NCBI GenBank assembly: GCA_046759385.1
Contig: JBHICC010000039.1
Location: 1 to 26,687, forward strand
Source: JBHICC01 sp046759385
GTDB taxonomy: Bacteria > Pseudomonadota > Gammaproteobacteria > Acidiferrobacterales > SPGG2
Reading direction: 5' to 3'
DNA: 26,687 nt
Shown here piece after piece: positions 1 to 8,084 of this stretch. Under the pieces are notes generated by a model that worked only from the letters and a program-made list of their open reading frames with translations, searched no databases and was not told the origin of the DNA. The position numbers and the translations under genes were made by a program. The first letter of the stretch is position 1. Every line of letters begins with the position of its first letter.

Positions 1-2
1 CA

Positions 3-50
3 CTGCCGATCGATTTGCTGGCGCCGTTCGCGGAAATGATGAAGAAATAA
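3..50 (+). CDS. C-terminal tail of an unidentified protein (cut by the window edge)
   Basis: The frame opening at base 3 is free of stops and ends in TAA at 48-50, giving the last 15 residues, LPIDLLAPFAEMMKK. This is too short to assign a family. It would be the end of a plus-strand gene converging on the minus-strand gene that ends at 82. Nothing more can be said without the flanking sequence, and the open frame could be chance. Confidence 0.3.
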   Translation: MPIDLLAPFAEMMKK

Positions 51-81
51 ATAGCCAGGCTCGCTGGGCGCCTCGCGGTCG

Positions 82-618
82 CTAGCGTACGACCCAGAAA
101 TCAATCTGGGTGAGACCGTTCGTGAGACCAAACTCCAGGGACGGGAAGTAACCTTCCGCGTTTGGCAAGGTACTGTGGGTGAGCACAATAAGGGTAGGGA
201 TGCCTTTAATGACCTGTAACGGTACCCAACGACCGTTCTTGCGAACGAGTAGCGGTTCTTGATTCAGCTGGAAGTGCGGTATCCACAAGCCTTGCTTGTC
301 CTTGAAGTAACGAATGTTAATTGTACAGAGGTGGTTGCGGTCAAGGCCGATCTGGCGGAACAGGTGCACGAAACGATCGCCAGGGCGTACCGGCGAGTCG
401 ATCGCCCAACCCGGAAGTATCGCCCACTTAGGTTGGCCTTTACCGCCGTGCGGGTTTACCACGACGTCTGGTATGGCCTCGATCTCCGTCTGCATGCGCT
501 CGCCGTCTCTCAGATGCTCGAGGACCATGATAACCGGCGCTTCCGCGGTAGCGGCCGGTACCATTAGCACCGCCATCAATGCGACTAGCACCTGAGAAAG
601 GCGTTGCTTAATTCCCAT
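82..618 (-). CDS. Hypothetical exported protein with Sec signal peptide
   Basis: I do not recognise the family. From the ATG at 618 the protein is 178 residues and begins with a textbook Sec signal: a short basic start (MGIKQRLSQ), a hydrophobic core of about 14 residues and an ATA-EA cleavage site near residue 25. The mature part, about 153 residues, has no membrane segment and a single cysteine. It is rich in aromatic and basic residues and looks like a small globular periplasmic domain. The open frame continues upstream to a TTG at 702 and an ATG at 684, but those starts would bury the signal peptide, so 618 is preferred. A GAGGA stands about 17 bases upstream, rather far for a ribosome site. 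It lies 117 bases after hemF on the same strand and could be the last gene of that operon. Confidence 0.7.
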   Translation of the reverse strand: MGIKQRLSQVLVALMAVLMVPAATAEAPVIMVLEHLRDGERMQTEIEAIPDVVVNPHGGKGQPKWAILPGWAIDSPVRPGDRFVHLFRQIGLDRNHLCTINIRYFKDKQGLWIPHFQLNQEPLLVRKNGRWVPLQVIKGIPTLIVLTHSTLPNAEGYFPSLEFGLTNGLTQIDFWVVR

Positions 619-735
619 CCGGTGTTTTGGTGAATTCCTCGTGGCTTGCTTTAGAGCGTAGTCGTTCTCAAAAAGCCTGTCCATAGAACGGGTTATCGCC
701 AACTGGCGGCTCGCGCAGAAAATATGTTCGAGGTG

Positions 736-1656
736 TTAGGGGTTGCTCGCTAGCCAATCTCTTGGTTTCAGAAATACGTCGTACAGCTTCGCTTCTGGTG
801 ATCCTCGCTCGGGCTTCCAGTCATGGCGCCAGATAACGCGCGGTGGCAAAGACATGAGTATCGACTCGGTGCGGCCACCCGACTGTAGGCCGAACAATGT
901 GCCACGATCGTACACAAGGTTGAACTCCACATAGCGCCCACGACGATATTGTTGAAAATCCCGCTCGCGTGCTCCGTAAGGTGTGTCCTTGCGACGTTGC
1001 ACGATCGGCAGGTAAGCCGGCAAGAAGTGTTCAGCGACGCTTTGTATAAATCCAAAGCAATGATCGAAGTCGTTTTCATTTAAATCGTCGAAGAACAGGC
1101 CACCGATACCGCGGGGTTCGCCACGGTGCTTGATGTAGAAGTAGTCATCACACCACTTCTTGTAGCGCGTATAGTAATCTTTACCAAAAGGGTCACAGGC
1201 CCTCTTTGCCACGAGGTGCCAGTGCACGGCGTCTTCCTCAAAGCCGTAATACGGCGTCAGATCGAAGCCACCGCCGAACCACCAGATTGGATCGACGTTT
1301 CTCTGGCGTGCGATAAAGAAACGAACGTTACAATGAGAGGTCGGCACGTAAGGGTTACAAGGGTGGATAACTAAGGATACTCCCAGCGCTTCAAAAGTAC
1401 TTCCGGCGAGTTCTGGTCGCTGGGCCGTCGCCGAGGGTGGCAGTCTGTCACCACTCACGTGCGAAAAGTTAGCGCCAGCTTGTTCGAATACGGCGCCGTC
1501 GACCAGTACGCGTGTGCGTCCCCCGCCACCTTGCGGACGTTGCCAGATCTGTTCGCGAAAGCGGGCGTCCCCGTCTTCCTGTTCGAGCGCGCGGCAGATG
1601 CGCTCTTGTAGTTCAAGCAAGTAGACCTTAATAGTGTTGGTGTCGGATTTACTCAT
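736..1656 (-). CDS. hemF: Oxygen-dependent coproporphyrinogen III oxidase
   Basis: HemF carries out the oxygen-dependent oxidative decarboxylation of coproporphyrinogen III to protoporphyrinogen IX, in the cytoplasm, late in haem synthesis. The 306-residue length fits the family (E. coli about 299). Visible signatures are VIHPCNPYVPTSHCNVRFF at about 96-114 with the conserved histidines 98 and 108, WWFGGGFDLTPYY at 125-137, histidines 145 and 147, HRGEPRGIGGLFFDDL at 177-192, and the C-terminal GRYVEFNLVYDRGT. The start ATG lies 12 bases after the tsaC stop, so the two are probably read from one message. The ribosome site is weak (ACGGACGC), consistent with coupling. The presence of the oxygen-requiring enzyme indicates at least facultatively aerobic life. 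Confidence 0.97.
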   Translation of the reverse strand: MSKSDTNTIKVYLLELQERICRALEQEDGDARFREQIWQRPQGGGGRTRVLVDGAVFEQAGANFSHVSGDRLPPSATAQRPELAGSTFEALGVSLVIHPCNPYVPTSHCNVRFFIARQRNVDPIWWFGGGFDLTPYYGFEEDAVHWHLVAKRACDPFGKDYYTRYKKWCDDYFYIKHRGEPRGIGGLFFDDLNENDFDHCFGFIQSVAEHFLPAYLPIVQRRKDTPYGARERDFQQYRRGRYVEFNLVYDRGTLFGLQSGGRTESILMSLPPRVIWRHDWKPERGSPEAKLYDVFLKPRDWLASNP

Positions 1657-1668
1657 GCGTCCGTTACG

Positions 1669-2217
1669 CTAACTGCTACTACGTACAATCTGGCCTGTGG
1701 TCGCGTCGGTGATCGGGGTCGGACCTCTGAGCTTACCAATACGTCCACGTAGCACATAGTCGAGCTCATCGCCCAAACACTCCATGACCGCTTTGTAAGT
1801 ACGCGCTGGTTTCTCACCCGCGCGGTTCGCGCTGGTCGACACAATTGCCATGCCAGCGGTACGGCAGAGAGCTGCCGCTTGCGGGTGCTTCGTGACGCGC
1901 ACTGCGATACGCGAATGATTGCCGCGAATCCACGACGGCGTGGCTTCCGTTGCTGAAAGTAGCCAAGTGAACGGCCCAGGCCATGTGACGAGCGCCTTGC
2001 GCGGTATCTCGGTAACAAAAGCGGTGAGCTGATCGGTGTCGCAAGCGATAAGGATTAACCCCTTATCGGCCGGGCGGCCCTTGATCTTTAGAATGCGCTC
2101 AACCGCAGAGCGGTTGATGGGGTCACAACCGAGCCCGAAACATGACTCGGTCGCGTAGGCAATAACGCCACCGTTGCGAAGAACGGTAGCCGCATGTGCC
2201 ACGTCACCCGTGGACAA
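1669..2217 (-). CDS. tsaC: L-threonylcarbamoyladenylate synthase (Sua5/YrdC family)
   Basis: TsaC makes threonylcarbamoyl-AMP from threonine, bicarbonate and ATP, the first step of the universal t6A modification at position 37 of ANN-decoding tRNAs. The protein is 182 residues, the short YrdC-only form without the Sua5 C-terminal domain. Family marks seen are ATESCFGLGCDP at about 22-33, the KIKGRPADKG lysine/arginine motif at 44-53, and the STSANRAGEKPA stretch that lines the nucleotide pocket. The start used here is a TTG at 2217, six bases after the purE stop; a GTG at 2202 is an alternative. TsaC homologues often lie beside hemF and aroE in Gammaproteobacteria, as here beside hemF. Confidence 0.92.
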   Translation of the reverse strand: MSTGDVAHAATVLRNGGVIAYATESCFGLGCDPINRSAVERILKIKGRPADKGLILIACDTDQLTAFVTEIPRKALVTWPGPFTWLLSATEATPSWIRGNHSRIAVRVTKHPQAAALCRTAGMAIVSTSANRAGEKPARTYKAVMECLGDELDYVLRGRIGKLRGPTPITDATTGQIVRSSS

Positions 2218-2223
2218 AGACGT

Positions 2224-2730
2224 TTAGTTCCCTAGCTGTTTGCCGTGTTCAGCGTCCTTGGCGGCTACGTCGGCAGCGGTTCGTTCGCGATCGGCGGCAA
2301 GGCGTTTGGCCAACGCACCATCCGACAGTGCCAGAATCTGAGCGGCGAGGTAAGCGGCGTTTTTGGCACCAGGACCGCCGATAGCGACGCACGCAACTGG
2401 GATGCCTCCTGGCATCTGCACCGTCGACAGCAGCGCGTCTTGCCCCTGAAGCGGACCACTTGCCATCGGTACACCGACGACAGGTTTCAAGGTGAGCGCC
2501 GCTACCGTACCAGACAAATGGTTCGCAAGGCCAGCCGCGGCAATAAATACGGCGCAGCCACGCCGGTCGGCTTCTTTGACATAATCATGAGTGATCTCTG
2601 GGGTGCGGTGCGCCGAGGTGATTTTGAGCTCGTAAGGGATCCCGAGTCGCTCGAGCACTTCAATCGTGGTTTGCATCGTCCCGAGGTCTGAGTCGGATCC
2701 CATCAAAATGGCAACGAAAGGTTTACTCAT
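2224..2730 (-). CDS. purE: N5-carboxyaminoimidazole ribonucleotide mutase (class I PurE)
   Basis: Class I PurE moves the carboxyl group of N5-CAIR to C4, giving CAIR for de novo purine synthesis. It is an octameric cytoplasmic enzyme. The 168-residue protein shows the substrate loop MGSDSDLGTM at 10-19, the SAHRTPE motif at 39-45 with the catalytic histidine 41, and ASGPLQGQDALLSTVQMPGGIPVA in the second half. GAGGAAG lies just upstream of the ATG. N5-CAIR is normally supplied by PurK, whose gene usually follows purE; here tsaC follows after six bases, so purK must be elsewhere if it exists. purD lies 46 bases upstream on the same strand. Confidence 0.96.
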   Translation of the reverse strand: MSKPFVAILMGSDSDLGTMQTTIEVLERLGIPYELKITSAHRTPEITHDYVKEADRRGCAVFIAAAGLANHLSGTVAALTLKPVVGVPMASGPLQGQDALLSTVQMPGGIPVACVAIGGPGAKNAAYLAAQILALSDGALAKRLAADRERTAADVAAKDAEHGKQLGN

Positions 2731-2776
2731 AGAACTTCCTCGGCTCTAGCCGGCCCCGTGTGCCACCGCTGACGTA

Positions 2777-4060
2777 TTACACTTCTCTTGCGACTGCGCG
2801 ATAGCCGATGTCGCCACGGTAGTATACGTCCTTCCACTGAATCCGCCGCACTAGCTCGTAGGTACGTGCCTGCGCGGCGCGAATAGAGCTACCGAGAGCG
2901 GTAACGCACAACACACGTCCACCATTCGTCAGGACTTCGTCATTGTTCTTGCGGGTCCCAGCGTGAAACACCTTGCTCGCATTAGCGGGTTCTTCTGGCA
3001 ACCCATGAATGGTATCGCCCTTGCGGTAGCTCCCCGGGTAGCCGCCGGCAACCATTACTACACCCAGTGCCACGCGCGGGTCCCACTGTGGATTGACAGT
3101 ATCAAGGCGTCCGGCGAGTGCCGACTCTGTTAGGTCGATCAGGTCAGACTTCAATCGAAGTAGGATCGGCTGTGCCTCCGGATCGCCAAAACGGCAGTTG
3201 TACTCGAGCACCTTGGGTGTTCCGTCGGGCGCGATCATCAAACCAGCGTACAGAAAGCCCGTGTAATGGCGGTTCTCGGCGGCCATAGCCCGGACTGTGG
3301 GCGTTATCACCTCAGTCATGATGCGCGCCTCTACTGTCGGCGTAACAACGGGGGCAGGCGAGTACGCCCCCATTCCACCGGTGTTGGGTCCTTTGTCTCC
3401 TTCATCACGTGCTTTGTGATCCTGCGAAGTGGCCATCGGCACGACGTTTTGACCGTCAGCCATGACGATGAAGCTTGCTTCCTCCCCGCGCAAGAACTCC
3501 TCTATGACGACACGCCGTCCGGCGTCACCGAAAGACTCGCCGGAAAGCATCTGTTTTGCCGCCGCCACCGCTTCTTCGATCGACTGTGCCAGCGTAACAC
3601 CCTTACCGGCCGCCAGACCGTCTGCTTTGACGACGATGGGTGCCCCACACTTGATGATGTGGTCGACCGCCGCGCGCACATCGGTAAAGCTTGCGTAGGC
3701 AGCTGTTGGTATGCCGTGGCGAGCAAGAAAGTCCTTGGTAAAGGTCTTAGACCCTTCAAGCATAGCCGCCGGCTGCCGCGGCCCGAAGCATGCCAGCCCA
3801 GCCGCGCTGAACGCGTCCACGATGCCCGCGACCAATGGTGCCTCGGGCCCAACAATAGTCAGCGCGGTTTCTTGCCGCTTGGCGAAGCTGACAAGACGGT
3901 CGATATCCTCAACGCCAATATCAACGTTCTCGACTTTCGGTTCGCTGGCTGTGCCGGCGTTGCCAGGTGCAACGTGAACCCGCTCGACTCTAGGTGACTG
4001 CGCCGCTTTCCATGCGAGTGCATGTTCGCGCCCGCCACCCCCAACGATCAGTACCTTCAT
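2777..4060 (-). CDS. purD: Phosphoribosylamine-glycine ligase (GAR synthetase)
   Basis: PurD joins glycine to 5-phosphoribosylamine with ATP, step two of purine synthesis. It is an ATP-grasp enzyme: N-terminal MKVLIVGGGGREHALAWK, the VGPEAPL motif, ATP-grasp lysine IVVKADGLAAGKGV, the DHKARDEGDKGPNTGGMGAYSPAP segment, and metal-binding EYNCRFGDPEAQ near residue 285. The open frame reaches up to 4096, but the family N-terminus begins at the ATG at 4060, preceded by GGAAG at a sensible distance, giving 427 residues. It follows purH by about 95 bases on the same strand and probably shares its transcript. Confidence 0.96.
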   Translation of the reverse strand: MKVLIVGGGGREHALAWKAAQSPRVERVHVAPGNAGTASEPKVENVDIGVEDIDRLVSFAKRQETALTIVGPEAPLVAGIVDAFSAAGLACFGPRQPAAMLEGSKTFTKDFLARHGIPTAAYASFTDVRAAVDHIIKCGAPIVVKADGLAAGKGVTLAQSIEEAVAAAKQMLSGESFGDAGRRVVIEEFLRGEEASFIVMADGQNVVPMATSQDHKARDEGDKGPNTGGMGAYSPAPVVTPTVEARIMTEVITPTVRAMAAENRHYTGFLYAGLMIAPDGTPKVLEYNCRFGDPEAQPILLRLKSDLIDLTESALAGRLDTVNPQWDPRVALGVVMVAGGYPGSYRKGDTIHGLPEEPANASKVFHAGTRKNNDEVLTNGGRVLCVTALGSSIRAAQARTYELVRRIQWKDVYYRGDIGYRAVAREV

Positions 4061-4155
4061 GCGGCTATCTTCCAACGCAGAGCTGAAAAAACGCAAAGAA
4101 ACTCGCGAATCTAAAACCTTTGCGCTTCCCCATCTTTGCGTTGATGAGTAGTGGC

Positions 4156-5739
4156 CTAGTGTCTGAAATGACGCATGCCGGTGAACACCATAGCAATGTC
4201 GTGCTCATCGGCTGCAGCGATCACCTCCTGATCGCGAACCGATCCACCGGGTTGGATCACGGCGCTCACACCGACATCCGCTGCCTGGTCGAGGCCATCG
4301 CGAAAGGGAAAGAAGGCATCAGAGGCCATCACAGCGCCTTTGACCTCGAGACCAGCATCGGCTGCTTTTATGGCGGCAATGCGACTGCTGATGACTCGGC
4401 TCATTTGACCTGCGCCGATGCCGACTGTGCGCCCGTCGCAGGCGTACACGATAGCGTTGGACTTCACAAGCTTTACCACGCGCCAGGCAAACAGCAGATC
4501 TTGCAACTCCGTATCGTCTGGTGAACGTTGAGTCACCACTTGTAGCTCACTGAGGTCAACCATACCCGTGTCACGGTCCTGTATCAGCAGGCCACCATTT
4601 ACGCGTTTGAAGTCAAGCGTATGGGCTTGGGTTGGCATTGGCATGCCGGACTCGAGCACGCGCACGTTTTCCTTGCTCGCGAGGACATCATGGGCTTCCG
4701 CGTCTATTTCCGGTGCAGCGATAACTTCGACGAACTGCCGGTCAATGATATGCCGTGCCGTCCGTTGGTCTAGCGGCCGGTTGAACGCGATGATACCGCC
4801 GAAGGCTGACGTGGGATCCGTTTCAAATGCGCGGTCGTAGGCGGCGGCGATATTGTCTGCGATGGCAACGCCGCAGGGGTTAGCATGTTTTACGATCACG
4901 CAGGCGGGTTCGGCGAACAAATAGACACATTCTAGCGCAGCGTCGGTGTCGGCAATGTTGTTAAAAGAAAGCGCTTTGCCCTGTACCTGCTTAGCTCCGG
5001 AGACGGTCCCACTAGGTACCGGCTGCTCGACGTAGAAGGCTGCTGCTTGGTGGGGATTCTCTCCGTACCGCATATCCTGCGCCTTAGTGAACTGCATGCT
5101 GTAAGTCTCGCCAAAGCGCACTTGGCCTGCGCGACCGTTGTCGTTTAGCTGCCAGCGACCGAGATAGTTTGCGATCGCAGCGTCGTAACGCGCCGTGTGC
5201 TCGAATGCCTTAACTGCCAGACGAAAACGGGTGCTACGACTGACGCCACCGTCATATGCTCTCATCTCGCTGGTGACCGTTTCGTAATCCGTCACATCGA
5301 CCACAACCGTTACCGCATCGTGATTCTTAGCAGCAGCACGCAGCATCGACGGACCACCGATGTCGATATTTTCGATCGCGAGCATCAAATCACAGTCCTC
5401 ACGCGCGACGGTTTCCTCAAACGGGTAAAGATTGACAGCAACGAGGTCGATCGGTCCAAATCCGTGCTTTTCGAGTGCGTGCATATGGGTGTCGAGATCA
5501 CGCCGCGCCAGCAGTCCACCGTGGATTTTCGGGTGTAGGGTTTTGACGCGCCCGTCCAGCATCTCCGGGAAGCCTGTGTAGTCCGAGACCTCTGTTACCG
5601 CGATCTTATTGTCAGCGAGCATTCTGGCGGTGCCCCCGGTAGACAAGATCTCTATATCAAACTGGCGTAACGCTTGTGCGAACTCGACGATACCGCGTTT
5701 GTCCGACACACTAATCAGTGCACGCTTAATCGCTGTCAT
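4156..5739 (-). CDS. purH: Bifunctional AICAR formyltransferase / IMP cyclohydrolase
   Basis: PurH performs the last two steps to IMP: formylation of AICAR with 10-formyl-THF, then ring closure. At 527 residues it matches the family. The N-terminal MGS-like cyclohydrolase domain is shown by ALISVSDKRG at 7-16, STGGTARML at 33-41, GRVKTLHPKIHGGLL at 63-77 and VNLYPF at 102-107. The formyltransferase domain has RYGENPHQ at 224-231 and the catalytic lysine-histidine pair in IVKHANPCG (K284, H285). It begins 84 bases after the end of fis, on the same strand; the order dusB-fis-purH-purD is a known gammaproteobacterial arrangement. Confidence 0.97.
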   Translation of the reverse strand: MTAIKRALISVSDKRGIVEFAQALRQFDIEILSTGGTARMLADNKIAVTEVSDYTGFPEMLDGRVKTLHPKIHGGLLARRDLDTHMHALEKHGFGPIDLVAVNLYPFEETVAREDCDLMLAIENIDIGGPSMLRAAAKNHDAVTVVVDVTDYETVTSEMRAYDGGVSRSTRFRLAVKAFEHTARYDAAIANYLGRWQLNDNGRAGQVRFGETYSMQFTKAQDMRYGENPHQAAAFYVEQPVPSGTVSGAKQVQGKALSFNNIADTDAALECVYLFAEPACVIVKHANPCGVAIADNIAAAYDRAFETDPTSAFGGIIAFNRPLDQRTARHIIDRQFVEVIAAPEIDAEAHDVLASKENVRVLESGMPMPTQAHTLDFKRVNGGLLIQDRDTGMVDLSELQVVTQRSPDDTELQDLLFAWRVVKLVKSNAIVYACDGRTVGIGAGQMSRVISSRIAAIKAADAGLEVKGAVMASDAFFPFRDGLDQAADVGVSAVIQPGGSVRDQEVIAAADEHDIAMVFTGMRHFRH

Positions 5740-5823
5740 GGTTTGAGGCAGTCCTGACTGTGTGGTTAGGGGACCGTGGCCCCGTCGGGTATTAGCGGTT
5801 CGATGCGCTTGGAAGCGCCCGCT

Positions 5824-6099
5824 TCACTTCCTTCGTCTAGCTTTCTTCCGCGGCGTTTCGCTATTCAAGCCGTGAAGCCGTAGTTTCTTACGCAAAGTGT
5901 TGCGGTTAATACCCAGCATCTCAGCGGCTTTGGATTGGTTGCTTTGAGCGTGATTCATGACCACGTCGAGCAATGGTTTCTCAACCTGCGTGATCACGAG
6001 GTCATAGACATCGGTCGCCTTCTCACCGTCCAATTGGCGGAAGTATCGTTCCAGCGCTGTCTTGACGCAGCTCGCCAAGGGTCCCTCGCGCGCCGTCAT
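5824..6099 (-). CDS. fis: DNA-binding protein Fis
   Basis: Fis is a nucleoid-associated, DNA-bending dimer that activates rRNA promoters and helps site-specific recombination. From the ATG at 6099 the protein is 91 residues. The C-terminal helix-turn-helix NQSKAAEMLGINRNTLRKKL at about 55-74 is nearly identical to the enterobacterial one. The N-terminal beta-arm region is shorter than in E. coli (98 residues). After the point where E. coli Fis ends, this protein continues for about a dozen residues ending PRKKARRRK, an added basic tail. The start codon overlaps the dusB stop as ATGA, so translation is coupled to dusB, the arrangement found in E. coli. The frame extends 24 codons upstream into dusB without a better start. 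Confidence 0.93.
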   Translation of the reverse strand: MTAREGPLASCVKTALERYFRQLDGEKATDVYDLVITQVEKPLLDVVMNHAQSNQSKAAEMLGINRNTLRKKLRLHGLNSETPRKKARRRK

Positions 6100-7082
6100 G
6101 CAGCAAGCTCCATTGTTTCCAGCTGTTTGTCGAAAAACTCGCGCGTCATCGCCAACTGCGCGGCCGCGCACTCTACACGGTTAACCGCGTTGCGAAACAT
6201 GCCGCCTCCAACCTGCCCTTTGCTGTACCAGGAGATGTGTTTACGCGCGACCCTTACCCCTGTGTGCTCGCCATAGAAAGCGTAGAGGTTGTGCAAGTGT
6301 CCCAACAAAGTGTCACGAATCTCCTCGGTCGAGGGCTCAGGCAGGCGCTCGCCAGTGTTCAAGTAGTGATTGATCTCGCGAAAGATCCACGGTCTTCCTT
6401 GCGCTGCACGACCGATCATAAGACCTGCAGCGTCCGTACGAGATAGCACTGAACTCGCTTTTTCGGGCGTTGTAATGTCGCCGTTAGCGATAACGGGGAT
6501 TCTTAATGACGCTGTAATCGCTGCGATGGTGTCGTACTCCGCCTCACCTTGATACAAACATGCGCGGGTGCGGCCGTGCACGGCAAGCAGTTGAATTCCG
6601 CAATCTTCGGCAATCCGAGCGATTCGTACACCGTTGCGATGCAGGCGATCCCAACCCGTACGTATCTTGAGTGTCACTGGAACGTCTACCGCGGACACGA
6701 CAGCACTGAGAATACGCGCAACGAGGTCCTCGTCTTGGAGTAATGCGGAACCAGCCATGACATTACAAACCTTTTTTGCCGGACACCCCATGTTGATGTC
6801 AATGATTTGTGCGCCGCGATCAACGTTAAACTTTGCGGCCTCTGCCATCATCTGCGGATCGGCGCCGGCAATCTGCACAGACCGTGGCTCGACCTCGCCA
6901 TCGTGGTCTGTGCGCCGAAGCGTTTTCTCGCTTCCCCACAATAGCGAGTTGGACGAAACCATCTCGGAGGTTGCCATACTGGCACCGAGCCGCTTGCACA
7001 GCTGGCGGAAAGGCCTATCGGTGACACCGGCCATCGGTGCAAGAAACAAAATGTTCCTCAAGGCGTACGGACCGACGCGCAT
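6096..7082 (-). CDS. dusB: tRNA-dihydrouridine synthase B
   Basis: DusB is a flavoprotein that reduces uridine to dihydrouridine in the tRNA D-loop using NADPH. From the ATG at 7082 it has 328 residues and starts MRVGPYALRNILFLAPMAGV, aligning with the family; an ATG at 7133 is in frame but would add 17 poorly fitting residues. The FMN barrel motifs APMAGVTDRPF (15-25), the active-site cysteine 100 in DINMGCPAKKVCN, and the later VHGRTR, IANGDI and GLMIGRAAQGRPW are all present. It overlaps fis by four bases. The 189 bases upstream separate it from the DUF3426 gene and probably hold the dusB-fis promoter. Confidence 0.95.
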   Translation of the reverse strand: MRVGPYALRNILFLAPMAGVTDRPFRQLCKRLGASMATSEMVSSNSLLWGSEKTLRRTDHDGEVEPRSVQIAGADPQMMAEAAKFNVDRGAQIIDINMGCPAKKVCNVMAGSALLQDEDLVARILSAVVSAVDVPVTLKIRTGWDRLHRNGVRIARIAEDCGIQLLAVHGRTRACLYQGEAEYDTIAAITASLRIPVIANGDITTPEKASSVLSRTDAAGLMIGRAAQGRPWIFREINHYLNTGERLPEPSTEEIRDTLLGHLHNLYAFYGEHTGVRVARKHISWYSKGQVGGGMFRNAVNRVECAAAQLAMTREFFDKQLETMELAA

Positions 7083-7271
7083 GCGTTCTTCTTGTCCAAA
7101 AGGTCGCGGGGGAAGGGAACGAATCATAACCAAAAAATCTCTTTACGCAAACGCCGACGTTTTCTGGTGCCATTGCTCCGGTGTCGCAGCGCAATTTTCT
7201 ATCCAAGGCAATCGCTTGGGCATCATTGAAGTAGGCGATACTAAAGCGGTTTGCGCCACCTCGAAGAGCGG
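7083..7271. other. Intergenic region upstream of dusB-fis
   Basis: This gap separates the DUF3426 gene from dusB. It is the likely place for the dusB-fis promoter, but no convincing sigma70 hexamer pair is visible on the minus strand. It contains ACGCAAACG (7145-7153) and ACGTTTTC (7157-7164), which resemble the two halves of a purine-repressor site but are pushed apart by extra bases. An open frame crossing the region is out of phase with dusB and looks like chance. Confidence 0.4.
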
Positions 7272-8084
7272 CTAACGCGCTACCAAGCGGATCTCGTAAC
7301 CGCCCGGTTTTGCTTTAGGGCTGGTCACTTCGAGGCCTGCGTCGATGACAAGATTTGGGGGCATCATCGTATTGGTCTTGGATGTTTTGAGGTATTCGCG
7401 AGGCTGAAATGTGCGACGCGCCACAATCGCTCCGGTGCTATCGCTCAGCGTGAGCTCCATCAGTGGGTAGGGCTGCGCGACTCGTGCGCGATTGACCATC
7501 GAGGCGTCGATCTTCAGTGCATCGGCACGATCAGGGTGACGCACGACGCTGGTGTGCAGTAGCTCTATCAGGGTGACGTCCTGATAAGGGCGGATCTTGC
7601 AGCCGAGGCGTTCACAGGCAACGGTCACCCAGCGTTTGAGATCCGGATAGCGCGAGAGTTCGGTGGCATAGAAGAAAACAAGCTGCGCCGCCAGGATCAG
7701 CACGAGCGCGAGTACACCGACCCCCCAAAAGACCGCACGCGTCCGCGCACGCCGTCTTCTGATGATGACATCGATGAGAGCAGGGGCGACGAATTCCTCC
7801 GGTGTCGGGCTCTCAGCCGGCGGCCGAGCCTCCGCTTCGGGCGTTGCTGGGGTCGGCACCGGCACCGACGGTTTTTCATGCGTAGTGGGCGGTGGTCTTT
7901 TTGTGATCCGCTCAGAATCGATAGGCGCGGTTGTCGGCGCAATATCATGCAGGTGTTCGTCGGCGCGAAATACCGCATTGCAACGGCCACAGCGCACCAC
8001 ACCCTGATGTGCATCGAGCTGTGCCGAGGTGATTGCAAAAACGGTCTGGCACTGTGGGCACTGTGTTTGCAGCTTTTGGTTCAC
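7272..8084 (-). CDS. Zinc-ribbon and DUF3426 domain membrane protein
   Basis: The function of this family is not established. The 270-residue protein starts with an MJ0042-type zinc ribbon, with paired cysteines C9/C12 and C32/C35. A low-complexity linker rich in Pro, Thr and Glu follows (about 45-100), then a basic stretch RRRRARTR and one membrane helix at about 117-140. A roughly 120-residue C-terminal DUF3426 domain should lie in the periplasm. The topology suggests a cytoplasmic metal-binding head tethered to a periplasmic domain. Its ATG overlaps the prmA stop by four bases (ATGA), so it is translated with prmA; the prmA-DUF3426-dusB-fis order recurs in Pseudomonas. Its family is sometimes labelled zinc-ribbon domain-containing protein. 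Confidence 0.9.
   Translation of the reverse strand: MNQKLQTQCPQCQTVFAITSAQLDAHQGVVRCGRCNAVFRADEHLHDIAPTTAPIDSERITKRPPPTTHEKPSVPVPTPATPEAEARPPAESPTPEEFVAPALIDVIIRRRRARTRAVFWGVGVLALVLILAAQLVFFYATELSRYPDLKRWVTVACERLGCKIRPYQDVTLIELLHTSVVRHPDRADALKIDASMVNRARVAQPYPLMELTLSDSTGAIVARRTFQPREYLKTSKTNTMMPPNLVIDAGLEVTSPKAKPGGYEIRLVAR

Noticed and set aside
5805..5818. GCGCTTGGAAGCGC hairpin between fis and purH
   Set aside because: Short stem with no T-run on the minus strand, so not a terminator; fis and purH may well be co-transcribed.
7145..7164. Purine-repressor-like sequence ACGCAAACG...ACGTTTTC upstream of dusB-fis-pur genes
   Set aside because: The halves resemble the PurR consensus, but about six extra bases separate them, which would place the half-sites out of register; it is also far from purH.
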